Of a stretch of DNA of 64,000 nt, positions 20,715 to 30,451 are shown one piece after another. This DNA is from Rhodoligotrophos sp. CJ14. Its GTDB lineage: Bacteria > Pseudomonadota > Alphaproteobacteria > Rhizobiales > Im1. Position 1 is the first letter of the stretch, and every line of letters begins with the position of its first letter. Location: the NCBI RefSeq assembly GCF_038811545.1, contig NZ_CP133319.1:186001-250000 (forward strand). Reading direction: 5' to 3'. The notes beneath the pieces were generated by a model, which was not told the DNA's origin, ran no database searches, and saw nothing but the letters and a program-made list of their open reading frames with translations. A program made the translations under genes and the position numbers.

Positions 20715-22190
20715 ATGGCGAATGCAATCGCATCTGCGGATTTCCTGGCTGTCCTGCCCGAGCTCATCCTGGCGGTGGGCAGCATGGCGCTGCTCATGCT
20801 GGGTGTGTTCCGCAAGGATGATCCGGTCGAGCTGGTCTCCTCGCTCGCCATCGTCTTGCTCGCGGTGGTCGGCGCGGTCATCCTGCTCGACAGCCCGGAA
20901 GGGCGCCGGGTCGCCTTCGGCGGCAGCATCGTCACCGATGCCTTCGGCAATTTCATGAAGATCCTGGCGATCTTCGGCTCTGCTGCCGCGATTTTGCTCT
21001 CCGTCCAGTTCGTCAAGGGCGAACGGATGATGCGCTTCGAATTCCCCGTGGTGATCCTGCTCTCCACCCTGGGCATGATGGTGCTCATCTCGGCCAATGA
21101 TCTGATCGCGATCTATCTTGGCCTCGAGATGATGAGCCTGGCGCTTTATGTGCTTGCGGCGATCAACCGCGATTCGGCTCGCTCCTCCGAAGCAGGCCTG
21201 AAATATTTCGTCCTTGGTGCCTTGTCCTCGGGCATGCTGCTCTATGGCGCTTCCCTGGTCTATGGCTTCACCGGTACCGTCTCTTTCGAGGGGATCGCCC
21301 AGGCGGTCGCGGCTAGCGCAGGCGCGAGCGGCCATATCGCGCCGACCGCCAGCAGCATCGGGCTCTTGATCGGCCTCTGCTTCGTGATCGCCGGCTTCGC
21401 CTTCAAGACCTCGCTCGTGCCCTTCCATATGTGGACGCCCGACGTCTATCAGGGGGCACCGACACCGGTCACCGCCTTCTTTGCCTCCGCCCCGAAGGTT
21501 GCGGCCGCGGCGGTGTTCATCCGCACGCTCATCGTGCCCTTTGCTGGCATAGCGGCCGACTGGCAGCAGATCCTGGTCTTCCTGTCGATCGCATCCATGG
21601 CCTTGGGCTCCTTCGGTGCCATCGGACAGACCAGCATCAAGCGCCTGATGGCCTATTCCTCCATCGCCAATATGGGCTATGCGATGATCGGGCTGGCTGC
21701 TGGCGGACCGGACGGCGTGCGGGGTCTGGTCATCTACATGACCATCTATCTCTTCATGACCCTTGGCGCCTTCGCGGTCATCATCGCCATGCGCCGGGGC
21801 GGGGATCCGGTCGACAATATTTCGGATCTGTCGGGGCTTGCCCGTCAGAACAAGGCCATGGCCTTCGTCATGGCGGCGATGATGTTCTCGCTGGCCGGCA
21901 TTCCACCGCTCGCCGGCTTCTTCGCCAAGTTCTTCGTCTTCGCCGCTGCCGTGAAGGCGGGTCTGGTGACCCTCGCCATCATTGGTGTGGTGACCAGCGT
22001 GGTGGGTGCCTATTATTACCTGCGCATCGTCAAGGTGATGTATTTCGACGAGCCTGCCGATGCGTTTTCCCCGACCGCCGGCGGCATCAAGGTGATCATG
22101 GCCTTGTCCACCATCTTCATCCTGGGCTTCGTGGTCTTTGCGAGGCCCGTGCTGACGGCGGCCCAGGCCGCTGCAGCCTCGCTCTTCTGA
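20715..22190 (+). CDS. nuoN: NADH-quinone oxidoreductase subunit N
   Basis: This is the 491-residue third antiporter-like proton-pumping subunit, completing the 14-gene set. Visible blocks include IAIYLGLEMMSLALYVLAAI, FKTSLVPFHMWTPDVYQGAP and KRLMAYSSIANMGYAMIGLA. I use the ATG at 20715, since the upstream in-frame TTG at 20703 has no better ribosome binding site; GAG sits 7 bases before the ATG. The stop TGA shares a base with the birA start (TGATG), so birA is probably translated by re-initiation from the nuo transcript. Confidence 0.95.
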   Translation: MANAIASADFLAVLPELILAVGSMALLMLGVFRKDDPVELVSSLAIVLLAVVGAVILLDSPEGRRVAFGGSIVTDAFGNFMKILAIFGSAAAILLSVQFVKGERMMRFEFPVVILLSTLGMMVLISANDLIAIYLGLEMMSLALYVLAAINRDSARSSEAGLKYFVLGALSSGMLLYGASLVYGFTGTVSFEGIAQAVAASAGASGHIAPTASSIGLLIGLCFVIAGFAFKTSLVPFHMWTPDVYQGAPTPVTAFFASAPKVAAAAVFIRTLIVPFAGIAADWQQILVFLSIASMALGSFGAIGQTSIKRLMAYSSIANMGYAMIGLAAGGPDGVRGLVIYMTIYLFMTLGAFAVIIAMRRGGDPVDNISDLSGLARQNKAMAFVMAAMMFSLAGIPPLAGFFAKFFVFAAAVKAGLVTLAIIGVVTSVVGAYYYLRIVKVMYFDEPADAFSPTAGGIKVIMALSTIFILGFVVFARPVLTAAQAAAASLF

Positions 22191-22969
22191 TGGCGGGCAT
22201 GCCCGCCATGGAGGCTGTGGCCGATTATATGCGGCCTCGGCTTGTCGTCCTCGACGAGATCGATTCAACCAATGCGGAGGCGCTGCGCCGTGGTGCTTCG
22301 GGTGAGCGCGGTCCGGTTTGGCTGATGGCCAAGCGCCAGACCGGCGGACGCGGGCGCTATGGGCGCTATTGGGCATCTGAGCCGGGCAATCTCTACACCA
22401 CGCTTTTGATGTCGGCGCCGGCAGGCAATCCCCATGTCGCCAATCTGAGCTTCGTTGCCGCACTCGCGCTCTATGATGCTCTGGCTGAGATCCTGGATGA
22501 GGCTGGACGCGCAAAGCTTCGCCTGAAATGGCCTAATGATGTCCTCATTGCCGGCGCGAAGACCTCAGGGATATTGCTCGAGGCGCAGCCCTTGCCGGAT
22601 CAGGGGCTCATGTCTCTTGCCCTGGGCTTCGGTGTGAACATATCTCATCGCCCTGAGGGAGCCTTGCCCTATGCGACGACCTTTATCGCGGAGCATGGAG
22701 CTCGGGTGACACCGCGGGAGCTGCTCGATGCGCTCATGGCCCATTTCGCTCATTGGTACGGGGTCTGGTCGGAAGCGAATACCTTCCAGCCGATTCGTGC
22801 GGCTTGGTGCAGTCGCGCCCAAGGTATCGGCGCCCCCATTTTGGTGCGTTTCCAGAATGAGGCCATCGAAGGCATCTTCGAGGATCTCGATGAGGAAGGA
22901 GCGCTGATCTTGCGTCTCCCCGACGGTGGGCGGCGTAAAGTTCTCGCAGGCGACGTTTTCTTCCGTTAG
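22190..22969 (+). CDS. birA: Biotin--[acetyl-CoA-carboxylase] ligase
   Basis: This 259-residue cytoplasmic enzyme activates biotin with ATP and attaches it to the carrier lysine of acetyl-CoA carboxylase and similar enzymes. The active-site loop is visible as TGGRGRYGRYWASEPGNLYT (GRGRxGR core), with KWPNDVLIAGAKTSGILLE forming the biotin and ATP pocket. A short C-terminal SH3-like domain follows (IEGIFEDLDEEGALIL). There is no N-terminal winged-helix domain, so it is a ligase only and not a repressor. It overlaps the nuoN stop by one base, an order (nuoN-birA) common in Alphaproteobacteria. Confidence 0.93.
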   Translation: MAGMPAMEAVADYMRPRLVVLDEIDSTNAEALRRGASGERGPVWLMAKRQTGGRGRYGRYWASEPGNLYTTLLMSAPAGNPHVANLSFVAALALYDALAEILDEAGRAKLRLKWPNDVLIAGAKTSGILLEAQPLPDQGLMSLALGFGVNISHRPEGALPYATTFIAEHGARVTPRELLDALMAHFAHWYGVWSEANTFQPIRAAWCSRAQGIGAPILVRFQNEAIEGIFEDLDEEGALILRLPDGGRRKVLAGDVFFR

Positions 22970-23031
22970 AGCATTTTCGAGAGAAGTGGATACCGGTTCG
23001 CGTTGAGAAATGCGACCAGCATGATTAGAGC
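22967..23031. repeat. Dispersed Hyphomicrobiales-type palindromic element (probable)
   Basis: This 65-base stretch after birA runs TAGAGCATTTTCGAGAG, AAGTGGATACCGGTT, CGCGTTGAGAAATGCGACC, then AGCATGATTAGAGC. The core AAGTGGATACCGGTT with flanking GAGCAT and AATGC arms resembles intergenic palindromic repeats that I recall from many Hyphomicrobiales genomes. Only this copy is clear in the window, so the repeat call rests on recall rather than on internal copies. Function is unknown. Confidence 0.5.
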
Positions 23032-23166
23032 GGACCGGCGGGGCCGGGCGCGGGCAACGTGATCCATTCAGCCGAGTTATCTAAGGAAAGCGCGGCCGCG
23101 TTATGGCGGTTCGTGGCCTTATCGGCCTTGTGAAAGCGCGGATAGCAAGAAGGAGACCAGCGGCAG

Positions 23167-24864
23167 ATGACATCAGGACGGTCGGGCCGTTCGAGAAGCG
23201 AACCGGAATTCGTATTCCTGCCGCTGGGCGGTGCTGGCGAGATCGGCATGAATGTCTATCTCTACGGCGTCGGCCCCGCTCACGACCGCTCCTGGATTAT
23301 GATCGATCTCGGGGTCAAGTTCAGCGAGGACCATGAGCCCGGCATCGACGTGGTGCTGCCTGACATCTCCTTTGCCGCGAGCCTCGGCGATCGCCTGCTC
23401 GGCATCGTCCTAACTCACGCCCATGAGGACCATTTCGGCGCGGTCGGCTACCTCTGGCCGGGGCTGAAGGTGCCCGTCTACGCGACGCCCTTCACCGCAT
23501 CCCTGCTTGGCGTGAGGCTGCACGAGCGTGGCCTGATCGAAGAGGTCGGCATCCGGCAAGTGCCGGTTGATGCCCGTTTCCGCATTGGTCCCTTCGACAT
23601 TGAGTTGGTGACCGTCAACCACTCGATTCCCGAGCCTCAGGCCGTGGTCATTCGCACGGATCTGGGCGTTGCCGTGCATTCCGGTGATTGGAAGATCGAC
23701 AATGCGCCGATGTTCGGGCCGCGCATCGACGAGATCCGCTTCCGTACGCTGGGCGATGAGGGCTGCGATGCCTTCATCTGCGATTCGACCAACGTCCTGC
23801 GGGAGGGCATATCGCCGACCGAGCAGGAGGTGGCGGAAAGCCTCAATCGTCTGATCAATTCGGCCCGTGGGCGCGTCGCGGTCACGACCTTTGCCTCTCA
23901 TGTGGGGCGGCTTGAAACCGTGGCCAAGGCGGCCGAGGCCGCGGGCCGGCAGGTGGTGGTTGTCGGCCGCGCGATGCATGCCTCGATTGCGGCGGCGCGG
24001 CAGGCGGGATACCTCAAAAACCTGCCCCCCATCGTTGATGATGCGGCCTTTGGCTATCTGCCCCCCGACAAGGTGGTCTGCCTGTGTACCGGCAGCCAGG
24101 GCGAGCCGCGCGCGGCACTGGCGCGCATCGCCGAGGACGTTCACCCCTCGATTTCCCTCGAGGAGGGCGACCTCGTCATCTTCTCCTCCAAGACGATCCC
24201 CGGCAACGAGAAGGCGGTGATTGCGATTGAGAACAACCTGGCCGCGCGCGGCGTGCAGGTCATCACCAATGACGAGCATCTGGTCCATGTGACCGGCCAT
24301 CCCCGGCGCGGCGAGCTCTCGCAGATGTATTCCTGGCTGAGGCCCAAGCTGCTCATCCCCATGCATGGCGAACTGCGGCACCTCCTGGAGCACAAGCTCT
24401 TCGCCTTGCAGCATGGTGTGCCTCGGTCGGAGGTGGTCTGCAATGGCCAGATCATGCGCATTGCCCCTGGCGAGCCTGCGATCATCGGCGAGGTTCAGAC
24501 GGGCCGCATCCACCTCGATGGCCAGATCATGGTGCCGGCCGATGCGGGTCTCGTGCGGGCGCGCCGAAAGCTCTCTTTTGTCGGCGCGGTCTTCGTCTCG
24601 CTCCTCATTGACGAGAACGGCCGCCTGAAAGGGCATCCTGAAATCGTGCTCGACGGCGTGCCCTATCTCGACGGAGCGGGTTTCGAAATGGCGGCGATCG
24701 TGCGCAATGCGGTCGAGGACGTTTTGGACAGCCTGCCGAAGATGCGCAAGAAGAATGGACAGACCGAGGCGCTGCAGCAGCTGATCGCCCAAAGCGTGCG
24801 CCGCGCCGTGAACATCGCCTGGGGCAAGAAGCCCGTCTGCCATGTGACGCTTCACAGGGTTTAA
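23167..24864 (+). CDS. rnj: Ribonuclease J
   Basis: This 565-residue cytoplasmic RNase combines 5'-3' exonuclease and endonuclease activity in rRNA maturation and mRNA decay. The metallo-beta-lactamase metal site is VLTHAHEDHFGAVGYLWP near residues 80-97, and VAVHSGDWKIDNAP supplies another ligand. The beta-CASP domain follows, with FASHVGRLETVAKAAEAAGR, CTGSQGEPRAALARIA and HVTGHPRRGELSQM. The C-terminal roughly 110 residues form the dimerisation/RNA domain. AAGGAG lies 11-12 bases before the ATG. In related genomes coaX often lies between birA and rnj; here it does not. Confidence 0.94.
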   Translation: MTSGRSGRSRSEPEFVFLPLGGAGEIGMNVYLYGVGPAHDRSWIMIDLGVKFSEDHEPGIDVVLPDISFAASLGDRLLGIVLTHAHEDHFGAVGYLWPGLKVPVYATPFTASLLGVRLHERGLIEEVGIRQVPVDARFRIGPFDIELVTVNHSIPEPQAVVIRTDLGVAVHSGDWKIDNAPMFGPRIDEIRFRTLGDEGCDAFICDSTNVLREGISPTEQEVAESLNRLINSARGRVAVTTFASHVGRLETVAKAAEAAGRQVVVVGRAMHASIAAARQAGYLKNLPPIVDDAAFGYLPPDKVVCLCTGSQGEPRAALARIAEDVHPSISLEEGDLVIFSSKTIPGNEKAVIAIENNLAARGVQVITNDEHLVHVTGHPRRGELSQMYSWLRPKLLIPMHGELRHLLEHKLFALQHGVPRSEVVCNGQIMRIAPGEPAIIGEVQTGRIHLDGQIMVPADAGLVRARRKLSFVGAVFVSLLIDENGRLKGHPEIVLDGVPYLDGAGFEMAAIVRNAVEDVLDSLPKMRKKNGQTEALQQLIAQSVRRAVNIAWGKKPVCHVTLHRV

Positions 24865-24947
24865 CCCCGGCATGTCCCGTCAAGGGGTGCACCATCCGCC
24901 ATGCTCTGCTATGACAGGGATGGCTGTTTGCAAGCATATGGTGAGAG

Positions 24948-27188
24948 ATGAGCGACTTGAGTCCACCCCCGATCCCCGGTGGGGTTGAGCAGATCGCGCT
25001 GCGCGAGGCGCTGGAAGAGCGCTATCTCGCTTATGCCCTGTCCACGATCATGCACCGCGCATTGCCCGATGTGCGCGATGGCCTCAAGCCCGTGCATCGT
25101 CGCCTGCTCTATGCCATGCGCCAGCTGCGCCTGGATCCCAATTCGGGCTTCAAGAAATGCGCGCGTGTCGTGGGTGATGTGATCGGTCGCTACCACCCTC
25201 ATGGTGACCAATCGGTCTATGATGCTCTTGTGCGCTTGGCGCAGGACTTCGCCGTGCGCTATCCGCTGGTCGATGGGCAAGGCAATTTCGGCAATATCGA
25301 CGGCGATAACCCCGCAGCCATGCGCTACACCGAAGCGCGGCTCACCGAGGTGGCCCAGGCGCTGCTTGACGGGCTCGACGAGGACACGGTCGATTTCCGT
25401 GACACCTATGACGGCGAGGACAGCGAGCCCGTGGTCCTGCCGGGCGCCTTTCCCAATTTGCTCGCCAATGGCTCGTCCGGCATCGCGGTCGGCATGGCCA
25501 CATCCATTCCACCACACAATGCCCACGAGCTCTGTGACGCGGCGCTCCACCTCATCAAATCGCCCAATGCCAGCATCGACAAGATCATCGAGCTGGTTCC
25601 CGGCCCCGATTTCCCGACCGGCGGCATCATTATCGACGATGCCGCAACCATCCGTGAGACTTACCGCACGGGCCGTGGCGCCTTCCGGGTGCGTGCAAAA
25701 TGGGAGGTTGAGGAGCTCAAGCACGGCACCTGGCAGATCGTGATCACCGAAATGCCCTATCAGGTGCAGAAGGGCCGGCTGGTCGAAAAGATCGCGGACC
25801 TCATCAATGGCCGCAAGCTGCCGCTTCTCGCAGATGTGCGTGATGAATCCGCCGAGGATGTCCGCCTGGTTCTCGAGCCGCGCAGCCGGACGGTGGATGC
25901 AACAGTGCTGATGGAGCAGATGTTCCGCCTCACCGAGCTGGAAACACGTATCCCGCTCAACATGAATGTGCTCACCGCCGGCCGGATCCCGCGGGTTCTG
26001 TCGCTGCCCGAGGCGTTGCGCCACTGGCTTGATCATCGCAAGGAGGTGCTGGTCCGCCGCTCGCGCTTCCGCCTTGAGCAGATCGCCAAGCGGCTTGAGA
26101 TCCTTGAAGGCTATCTCATCGCCTACCTCAATCTCGATGAGGTGATCCGCATCATTCGCGAGGAGGACGAGCCGAAAGCCGAGCTGATCCGCGCCTTCAA
26201 ACTGACCGACAATCAGGCGGAGGCCATTCTCAACATGCGGCTGCGCTCCTTGCGCAAGCTGGAGGAGATGGAGATCCGTCGTGAGCATGAGAATTTAACC
26301 GCCGAGCGCGCGGAGCTTACCGCCCTGCTTGCCTCCGATGAGCTGCAATGGGCGACCATCGCCAAGGAAATCCGCGATGTCAGGGCCAAGTTCAGCAAAT
26401 CGACAGAGCTCGGCCGCCGGCGGACTGAATTCGCCGAGATGCCCAGCGTCGACGTTGATCTCGACCAGGTTCTAATCGAGCGCGAGCCGATCACCGTGGT
26501 GCTGTCCGAGAAGGGCTGGATTCGGGCGCTCAAGGGCCATCTCAGCGATGCCTCGGCCCTCAGCTTCAAGGAAGGGGACAAGGCCAAGTTCTCGTTCCCC
26601 GCCGAGACCACCGACAAGATCATGGTGTTCTCGTCATCCGGCAAGTTCTTCACCATCGGCGCCGACAAGCTGCCGGGCGGCCGCGGCCATGGCGAGCCGC
26701 TGCGCCTGATCTGCGATCTCGACACCGCCGATGATGTCGTGGCCCTCTTCGTGCACAAGCCCGGCAGCAAGCTGATCGTTGCCGCAAGCGATGGCCGTGG
26801 CTTCCTCGTCTCCGAGGATGATGTGATCGCCAATACGCGCAAAGGCAAGCAGGTGCTCAACGTCTCGGCGCCGGTCGAGGCCCAGGTCTGTCGCCGCGTT
26901 TCCGAGGGTGCCGACCACGTGGCGGTCATTGGCGAGAACCGCAAGCTCCTGATCTTCCCGATGGCCGAGCTGCCGGAGATGGGGCGCGGCCGTGGCGTGA
27001 AGCTGCAGAGCTATCGCGGTGGCGGGCTTGCCGATGCCAAGGCCTTCGCCCGGGCAGAGGGGCTGACCTGGACCGACAGTTCGGGCCGGCTCTGGACGGT
27101 GAACGAGTTGGACGACTGGCTTGGCAGTCGCGCGCAGGCCGGCCGCATACCGCCCAAGGGCTTCCCGCGCAATAATCGTTTCGGTTGA
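24948..27188 (+). CDS. parC: DNA topoisomerase IV subunit A
   Basis: This 746-residue type IIA topoisomerase subunit breaks and rejoins DNA to separate daughter chromosomes. The N-terminal block [20 protein letters not shown] and the quinolone-region [18 protein letters not shown] are present. The catalytic tyrosine is Y127 in [15 protein letters not shown] coiled-coil breakage/reunion region follows to about residue 490, and the C-terminal domain has degenerate beta-pinwheel repeats but no GyrA box. Length fits alphaproteobacterial ParC rather than GyrA (about 900 residues). parE is not in the window. Confidence 0.93.
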   Translation: MSDLSPPPIPGGVEQIALREALEERYLAYALSTIMHRALPDVRDGLKPVHRRLLYAMRQLRLDPNSGFKKCARVVGDVIGRYHPHGDQSVYDALVRLAQDFAVRYPLVDGQGNFGNIDGDNPAAMRYTEARLTEVAQALLDGLDEDTVDFRDTYDGEDSEPVVLPGAFPNLLANGSSGIAVGMATSIPPHNAHELCDAALHLIKSPNASIDKIIELVPGPDFPTGGIIIDDAATIRETYRTGRGAFRVRAKWEVEELKHGTWQIVITEMPYQVQKGRLVEKIADLINGRKLPLLADVRDESAEDVRLVLEPRSRTVDATVLMEQMFRLTELETRIPLNMNVLTAGRIPRVLSLPEALRHWLDHRKEVLVRRSRFRLEQIAKRLEILEGYLIAYLNLDEVIRIIREEDEPKAELIRAFKLTDNQAEAILNMRLRSLRKLEEMEIRREHENLTAERAELTALLASDELQWATIAKEIRDVRAKFSKSTELGRRRTEFAEMPSVDVDLDQVLIEREPITVVLSEKGWIRALKGHLSDASALSFKEGDKAKFSFPAETTDKIMVFSSSGKFFTIGADKLPGGRGHGEPLRLICDLDTADDVVALFVHKPGSKLIVAASDGRGFLVSEDDVIANTRKGKQVLNVSAPVEAQVCRRVSEGADHVAVIGENRKLLIFPMAELPEMGRGRGVKLQSYRGGGLADAKAFARAEGLTWTDSSGRLWTVNELDDWLGSRAQAGRIPPKGFPRNNRFG

Positions 27189-27197
27189 GAGTGCGCC

Positions 27198-27214
27198 CGG
27201 AGGTTATGCCTCCG
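27198..27214. terminator. Short hairpin between convergent parC and EamA gene
   Basis: CGGAGG (27198-27203) pairs with CCTCCG (27209-27214) around a TTATG loop. It lies where parC and the opposing transporter gene meet, overlapping the latter's stop codon. There is no T-run on either strand, so factor-independent termination is doubtful; it may act only as a boundary structure. Confidence 0.3.
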
Positions 27215-28082
27215 TCCGCCGCGACAGCCGGTAGGCCGCATGGCAGCCCAGCGTAATGAGGATGATCGCACCGCCGATCATCGAGTTCACACTGGGCGTC
27301 TCGCCCATCAACAGCCACACCCAGATCGGGGCGAGCACCGTCTCGAGCAGGAAGAACATCGCGACCTCGGCCGCGGTGAGATAGCGTGGTCCCGCCACCA
27401 GCAGTGCCGAGGCCATGGGCATGACGATCAGCCCGTTCATGGCGATGAACACGAGCTGGTCTGCGGGCACCGCGATGGTCGGGGCGAAGGGCAGGGCGAT
27501 GAAGGCCGCCAGCAGCGCGCCGGGCCCGGGTGCAAGCGACAGGTTCTTGCCGCTTCGCCGCACGAAGGTGAGGCCGAAGCCGATGACCGCCACGCAAGCG
27601 AGAGCGGTGAGATCCCCGAACAGGCTGCCCGCATGGGCGCCGCCCATCACAATGATGGCAACGCCGATGATGCCGGAGATGATGGCGGCCCAGGTGGCCG
27701 GCGCGATCTTCTCTCTGAGCCAGACCAGCGAGAACAGAGCGGAGAACAGCGGATTGAGCGCGAGAATGAACACGAGGTTCGCAACCGTCGTGTGGAAGAG
27801 CGCCAACATGAACAGCAAGTTGGCCGTGCAATGGAGCAGGGCGACGATGACCCCGTCCCGCCCGTTCAGAAGACGGACTGGCGTGTGCCGCACATAGCGC
27901 ATATAGAGCCAGAAGGTGCTCATCGCCGTGAAGACGAACACGCCGCGCCAGAAGGTGGCGGTATAGACATCGACGCCCGCCAAACGCAGAAGCGGCGCAT
28001 CGAAGGTCATCATCAACCCGCCGATGGAGGTGATCAGCAGACCACGGCGATAATCGAGGGTTGGAGCGGTGATTGAGGCCAT
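27204..28082 (-). CDS. EamA/DMT-family inner-membrane transporter
   Basis: This 292-residue protein has ten hydrophobic segments in two EamA repeats, the drug/metabolite transporter fold. The first repeat ends near FHTTVANLVFILALNPLFSA and the second near AAEVAMFFLLETVLAPIWVW, with the conserved glutamate-proline region LMGETPSVNSMIGGAIIL. Substrates in this family range from amino acids to metabolites and cannot be deduced here. The ATG at 28082 is preferred, as the upstream in-frame extension is polar. It lies 102 bases downstream of bpt on the same strand. Confidence 0.85.
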   Translation of the reverse strand: MASITAPTLDYRRGLLITSIGGLMMTFDAPLLRLAGVDVYTATFWRGVFVFTAMSTFWLYMRYVRHTPVRLLNGRDGVIVALLHCTANLLFMLALFHTTVANLVFILALNPLFSALFSLVWLREKIAPATWAAIISGIIGVAIIVMGGAHAGSLFGDLTALACVAVIGFGLTFVRRSGKNLSLAPGPGALLAAFIALPFAPTIAVPADQLVFIAMNGLIVMPMASALLVAGPRYLTAAEVAMFFLLETVLAPIWVWLLMGETPSVNSMIGGAIILITLGCHAAYRLSRRTEA

Positions 28083-28184
28083 TGTCGTCGCCGCTGGAGC
28101 AGGGTCGAGGCGAGACCCATATCCCGCTCGCGTCTTCCTATCGATGGGGTGGCGGCAACGCAAGTCCGTTTGCTGGACCTCTGG

Positions 28185-28937
28185 CTATTCCACCAGACGC
28201 CAACCTTCCGGACTCAGCCGCTCCTGCGGCCGGAAACGGTCCTTATAGCCCATCTTATCCGAGCCGGGGACCCAGTAGCCGAGATAGACGTAAGGCAGCC
28301 CCAGAGCGCGCGCCCGTTCCACGTGATCGAGGATCATGAAGGTGCCGAGGCTGCGCTGCCGCAGATCCACATCATAGAAGCTGTAGATCATCGAGAGCCC
28401 ATCGGCGAGCCGGTCGGTCAAGGCGGCGGCCACCAGCGTCCCCTTGCGGTGATCAGGGCCGGCCAGCCGGATCCGTGGCCTTGTGCGATATTCGACGATG
28501 TGGGTATTGACGAAACTGTCCTCCACCATGGCGGCATAGTCGAGGACCGTCATCTCTGCCATTCCGCCATCGCTATGCCGTTCGTCGATATAGCGGCGGA
28601 ACAGGGAATACTGCTCGGAGCTGGCGCGCGATTCCACCTCGAACCGCTGCAGATCTCGGTTTCGGCTGAGGATGCGCCGATAAGTGCGCGATGGCCGGAA
28701 CCTGTCGACCACGATCCTGATGGAAATGCAGGAATTGCACTGCTCGCAAGCCGGCCGATAGGCGATGTTCTGGCTGCGTCGAAAACCGCCCTGGCTCAGG
28801 GTATCATTCAGGCGCGCGGCATCCTCGCCGATCAGGTGGGTGAATACCTTCCGTTCCATCCGCCCAGCGAGATAAGGGCAGGGGGAGGACGCCGTGATAT
28901 AGAATTGCGGAAATTTACGACCTTCGTACACCGCCAA
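28185..28937 (-). CDS. bpt: Aspartate/glutamate leucyltransferase (N-degron pathway)
   Basis: This 250-residue cytoplasmic enzyme transfers leucine from Leu-tRNA onto proteins with N-terminal Asp or Glu, marking them for ClpS/ClpAP degradation. The N-terminal ATE domain has [20 protein letters not shown] and the cysteine cluster [15 protein letters not shown]. The C-terminal GNAT-like half includes [20 protein letters not shown] and [19 protein letters not shown]. The only in-frame start after a stop is TTG at 28937, with AAGGGAG 5 bases upstream. An alternative is the GTG two codons later. Confidence 0.9.
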   Translation of the reverse strand: MAVYEGRKFPQFYITASSPCPYLAGRMERKVFTHLIGEDAARLNDTLSQGGFRRSQNIAYRPACEQCNSCISIRIVVDRFRPSRTYRRILSRNRDLQRFEVESRASSEQYSLFRRYIDERHSDGGMAEMTVLDYAAMVEDSFVNTHIVEYRTRPRIRLAGPDHRKGTLVAAALTDRLADGLSMIYSFYDVDLRQRSLGTFMILDHVERARALGLPYVYLGYWVPGSDKMGYKDRFRPQERLSPEGWRLVE

Positions 28938-29084
28938 TCCTGCTCCCTTGAGGCAGCATCACTCTGATTGTGCCGCTTTGGACACGATGGAGGGTGCTGC
29001 CTCTCCTCATAATATCACAGCTTATCCGTGCGACCATCCAAGACTAGCCAATGATTTGGGAGGGAACCCGCCCCGAAGCTTGTC

Positions 29085-30332
29085 TCAGAGATCGGCATGC
29101 AAGCGGGGGGCTGTTTTCCCCGCCGGCGCATCTAGAACTTCGACGATGAAGCCTTGGTTCTCCATGGCTCTGAGAATTTCATCCGCATGGGCTGCATCTC
29201 GTGTCTCGATCATGACGTCAAGATCAGCGCGCTTGGCTGGAACTTCAAGGAACATGCGACGATGCCACACTTCCAGGATATTGGCGCCGTGTTCGCCCAA
29301 GAGGCTCGCAATGCGTCCGAGCACGCCCGGCCGATCGTCGATCTCGATCCGGAGCGAGACGATCCGCTTCTCCCGGCTCAACTCCCGATAGATGATGGAG
29401 GCAAGGATCCGCTGATCGATATTGCCACCGCACAGGACAAGGCCCACCTTGCGGCCGGCAAATGCTTTGCGGTCATCGAGCAAAGCCGCAAGCCCCGCTG
29501 CGCCCGCCCCTTCGGCCACCACCCGCTGGTGGATGAGAAAGGCATTCACCGCCTGTTCGATGCGTGTCTCGCTCACCAGCCGGATCTCGTCCACATAGTC
29601 CCGGCAATAGGCGATCGTCCGCTCCGCCACATTCTTGACAGCGATCCCTTCGGCCAGGGTCGCGCCGCCGCATTTTGCGGGCTCGCCGCGCAGCGCGCTA
29701 TACATGGAGGGATAGAGCGCCGTCTCGACCCCGATGATGCGGATGTCCGGGTTCAACGCTTTCGCGGCGATCGCAATTCCTGAAATCAGCCCGCCGCCAC
29801 CTACGGGAATAATGAGCGTGTCGAGATCAGGCTGGGCAACGAGCATTTCCAGCGCGATCGTGCCCTGGCCCGCAATGATGCGGTCGTCATCGTAAGGGTG
29901 CACCAGCGTGAGATTCTGCTCGGCAATGATCTCCATTGCCCGCTCCTGGCTCTCGGCCAGGGTTTCCCCGGAAAGGACGATGGTCGCGCCATGAGCCCGG
30001 GTGCGCTCGACCTTGGTGAACGGCGTGGTCTCGGGCATCACGATGGTGGCGGGAATGCCCAAACGCTTGGCATGGTAGGCGACCGCCTGCGCGTGATTGC
30101 CCGCCGACATGGCAATCACGCCGCGCGCCTTCTCGGCATCGGTGAGGCTTGCCAGTTTGACGAAGGCCCCGCGATCCTTGAAGGAATTGGTGACCTGGAG
30201 ATTCTCAAGCTTGACGTAAACCTCGGCTCCCGTCACGTCTGACAGCTTCGGAGCTGCAAGCAGTGGCGTGCGAACGATTTGTCCCTCGAGCAGGTCGTTG
30301 GCTTGCCTGATATCGTCAACTGTCAGAACCAT
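29085..30332 (-). CDS. ilvA: Threonine ammonia-lyase (biosynthetic-like, with ACT domain)
   Basis: This 415-residue PLP enzyme deaminates threonine to 2-oxobutanoate, the first step towards isoleucine. The PLP lysine is K52 in VTNSFKDRGAFVKL, and the phosphate-binding glycine loop is IPVGGGGLISGIAIA. A single C-terminal ACT domain starts near residue 335 (VSLRIEIDDRPGVLGRIASL), suggesting allosteric control. One ACT domain rather than the two of E. coli IlvA resembles the shorter form found in many Alphaproteobacteria, which can also act in catabolism. GAGG lies 5 bases before the ATG at 30332. Confidence 0.9.
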   Translation of the reverse strand: MVLTVDDIRQANDLLEGQIVRTPLLAAPKLSDVTGAEVYVKLENLQVTNSFKDRGAFVKLASLTDAEKARGVIAMSAGNHAQAVAYHAKRLGIPATIVMPETTPFTKVERTRAHGATIVLSGETLAESQERAMEIIAEQNLTLVHPYDDDRIIAGQGTIALEMLVAQPDLDTLIIPVGGGGLISGIAIAAKALNPDIRIIGVETALYPSMYSALRGEPAKCGGATLAEGIAVKNVAERTIAYCRDYVDEIRLVSETRIEQAVNAFLIHQRVVAEGAGAAGLAALLDDRKAFAGRKVGLVLCGGNIDQRILASIIYRELSREKRIVSLRIEIDDRPGVLGRIASLLGEHGANILEVWHRRMFLEVPAKRADLDVMIETRDAAHADEILRAMENQGFIVEVLDAPAGKTAPRLHADL

Positions 30333-30451
30333 GGGAGCCTCGTTTAGGCAGTACCGTAACTGCAATGAGTGGCGGGAAGCTTAGCGGAACAGGATGCTGA
30401 ACCTGCATAGAAATCGGCAACCGGATCTTTGTGAGCGACAGGAGAGAGGAC

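Noticed and set aside
21431-22189. N-terminal extension of birA within nuoN
   Set aside because: It is an out-of-frame reading of nuoN; BirA homology starts only after 22190.
20622-22514. 630-codon open frame on the minus strand across nuoN and birA
   Set aside because: Antisense shadow of nuoN; the composition is His/Asp/Gly-rich and not protein-like.
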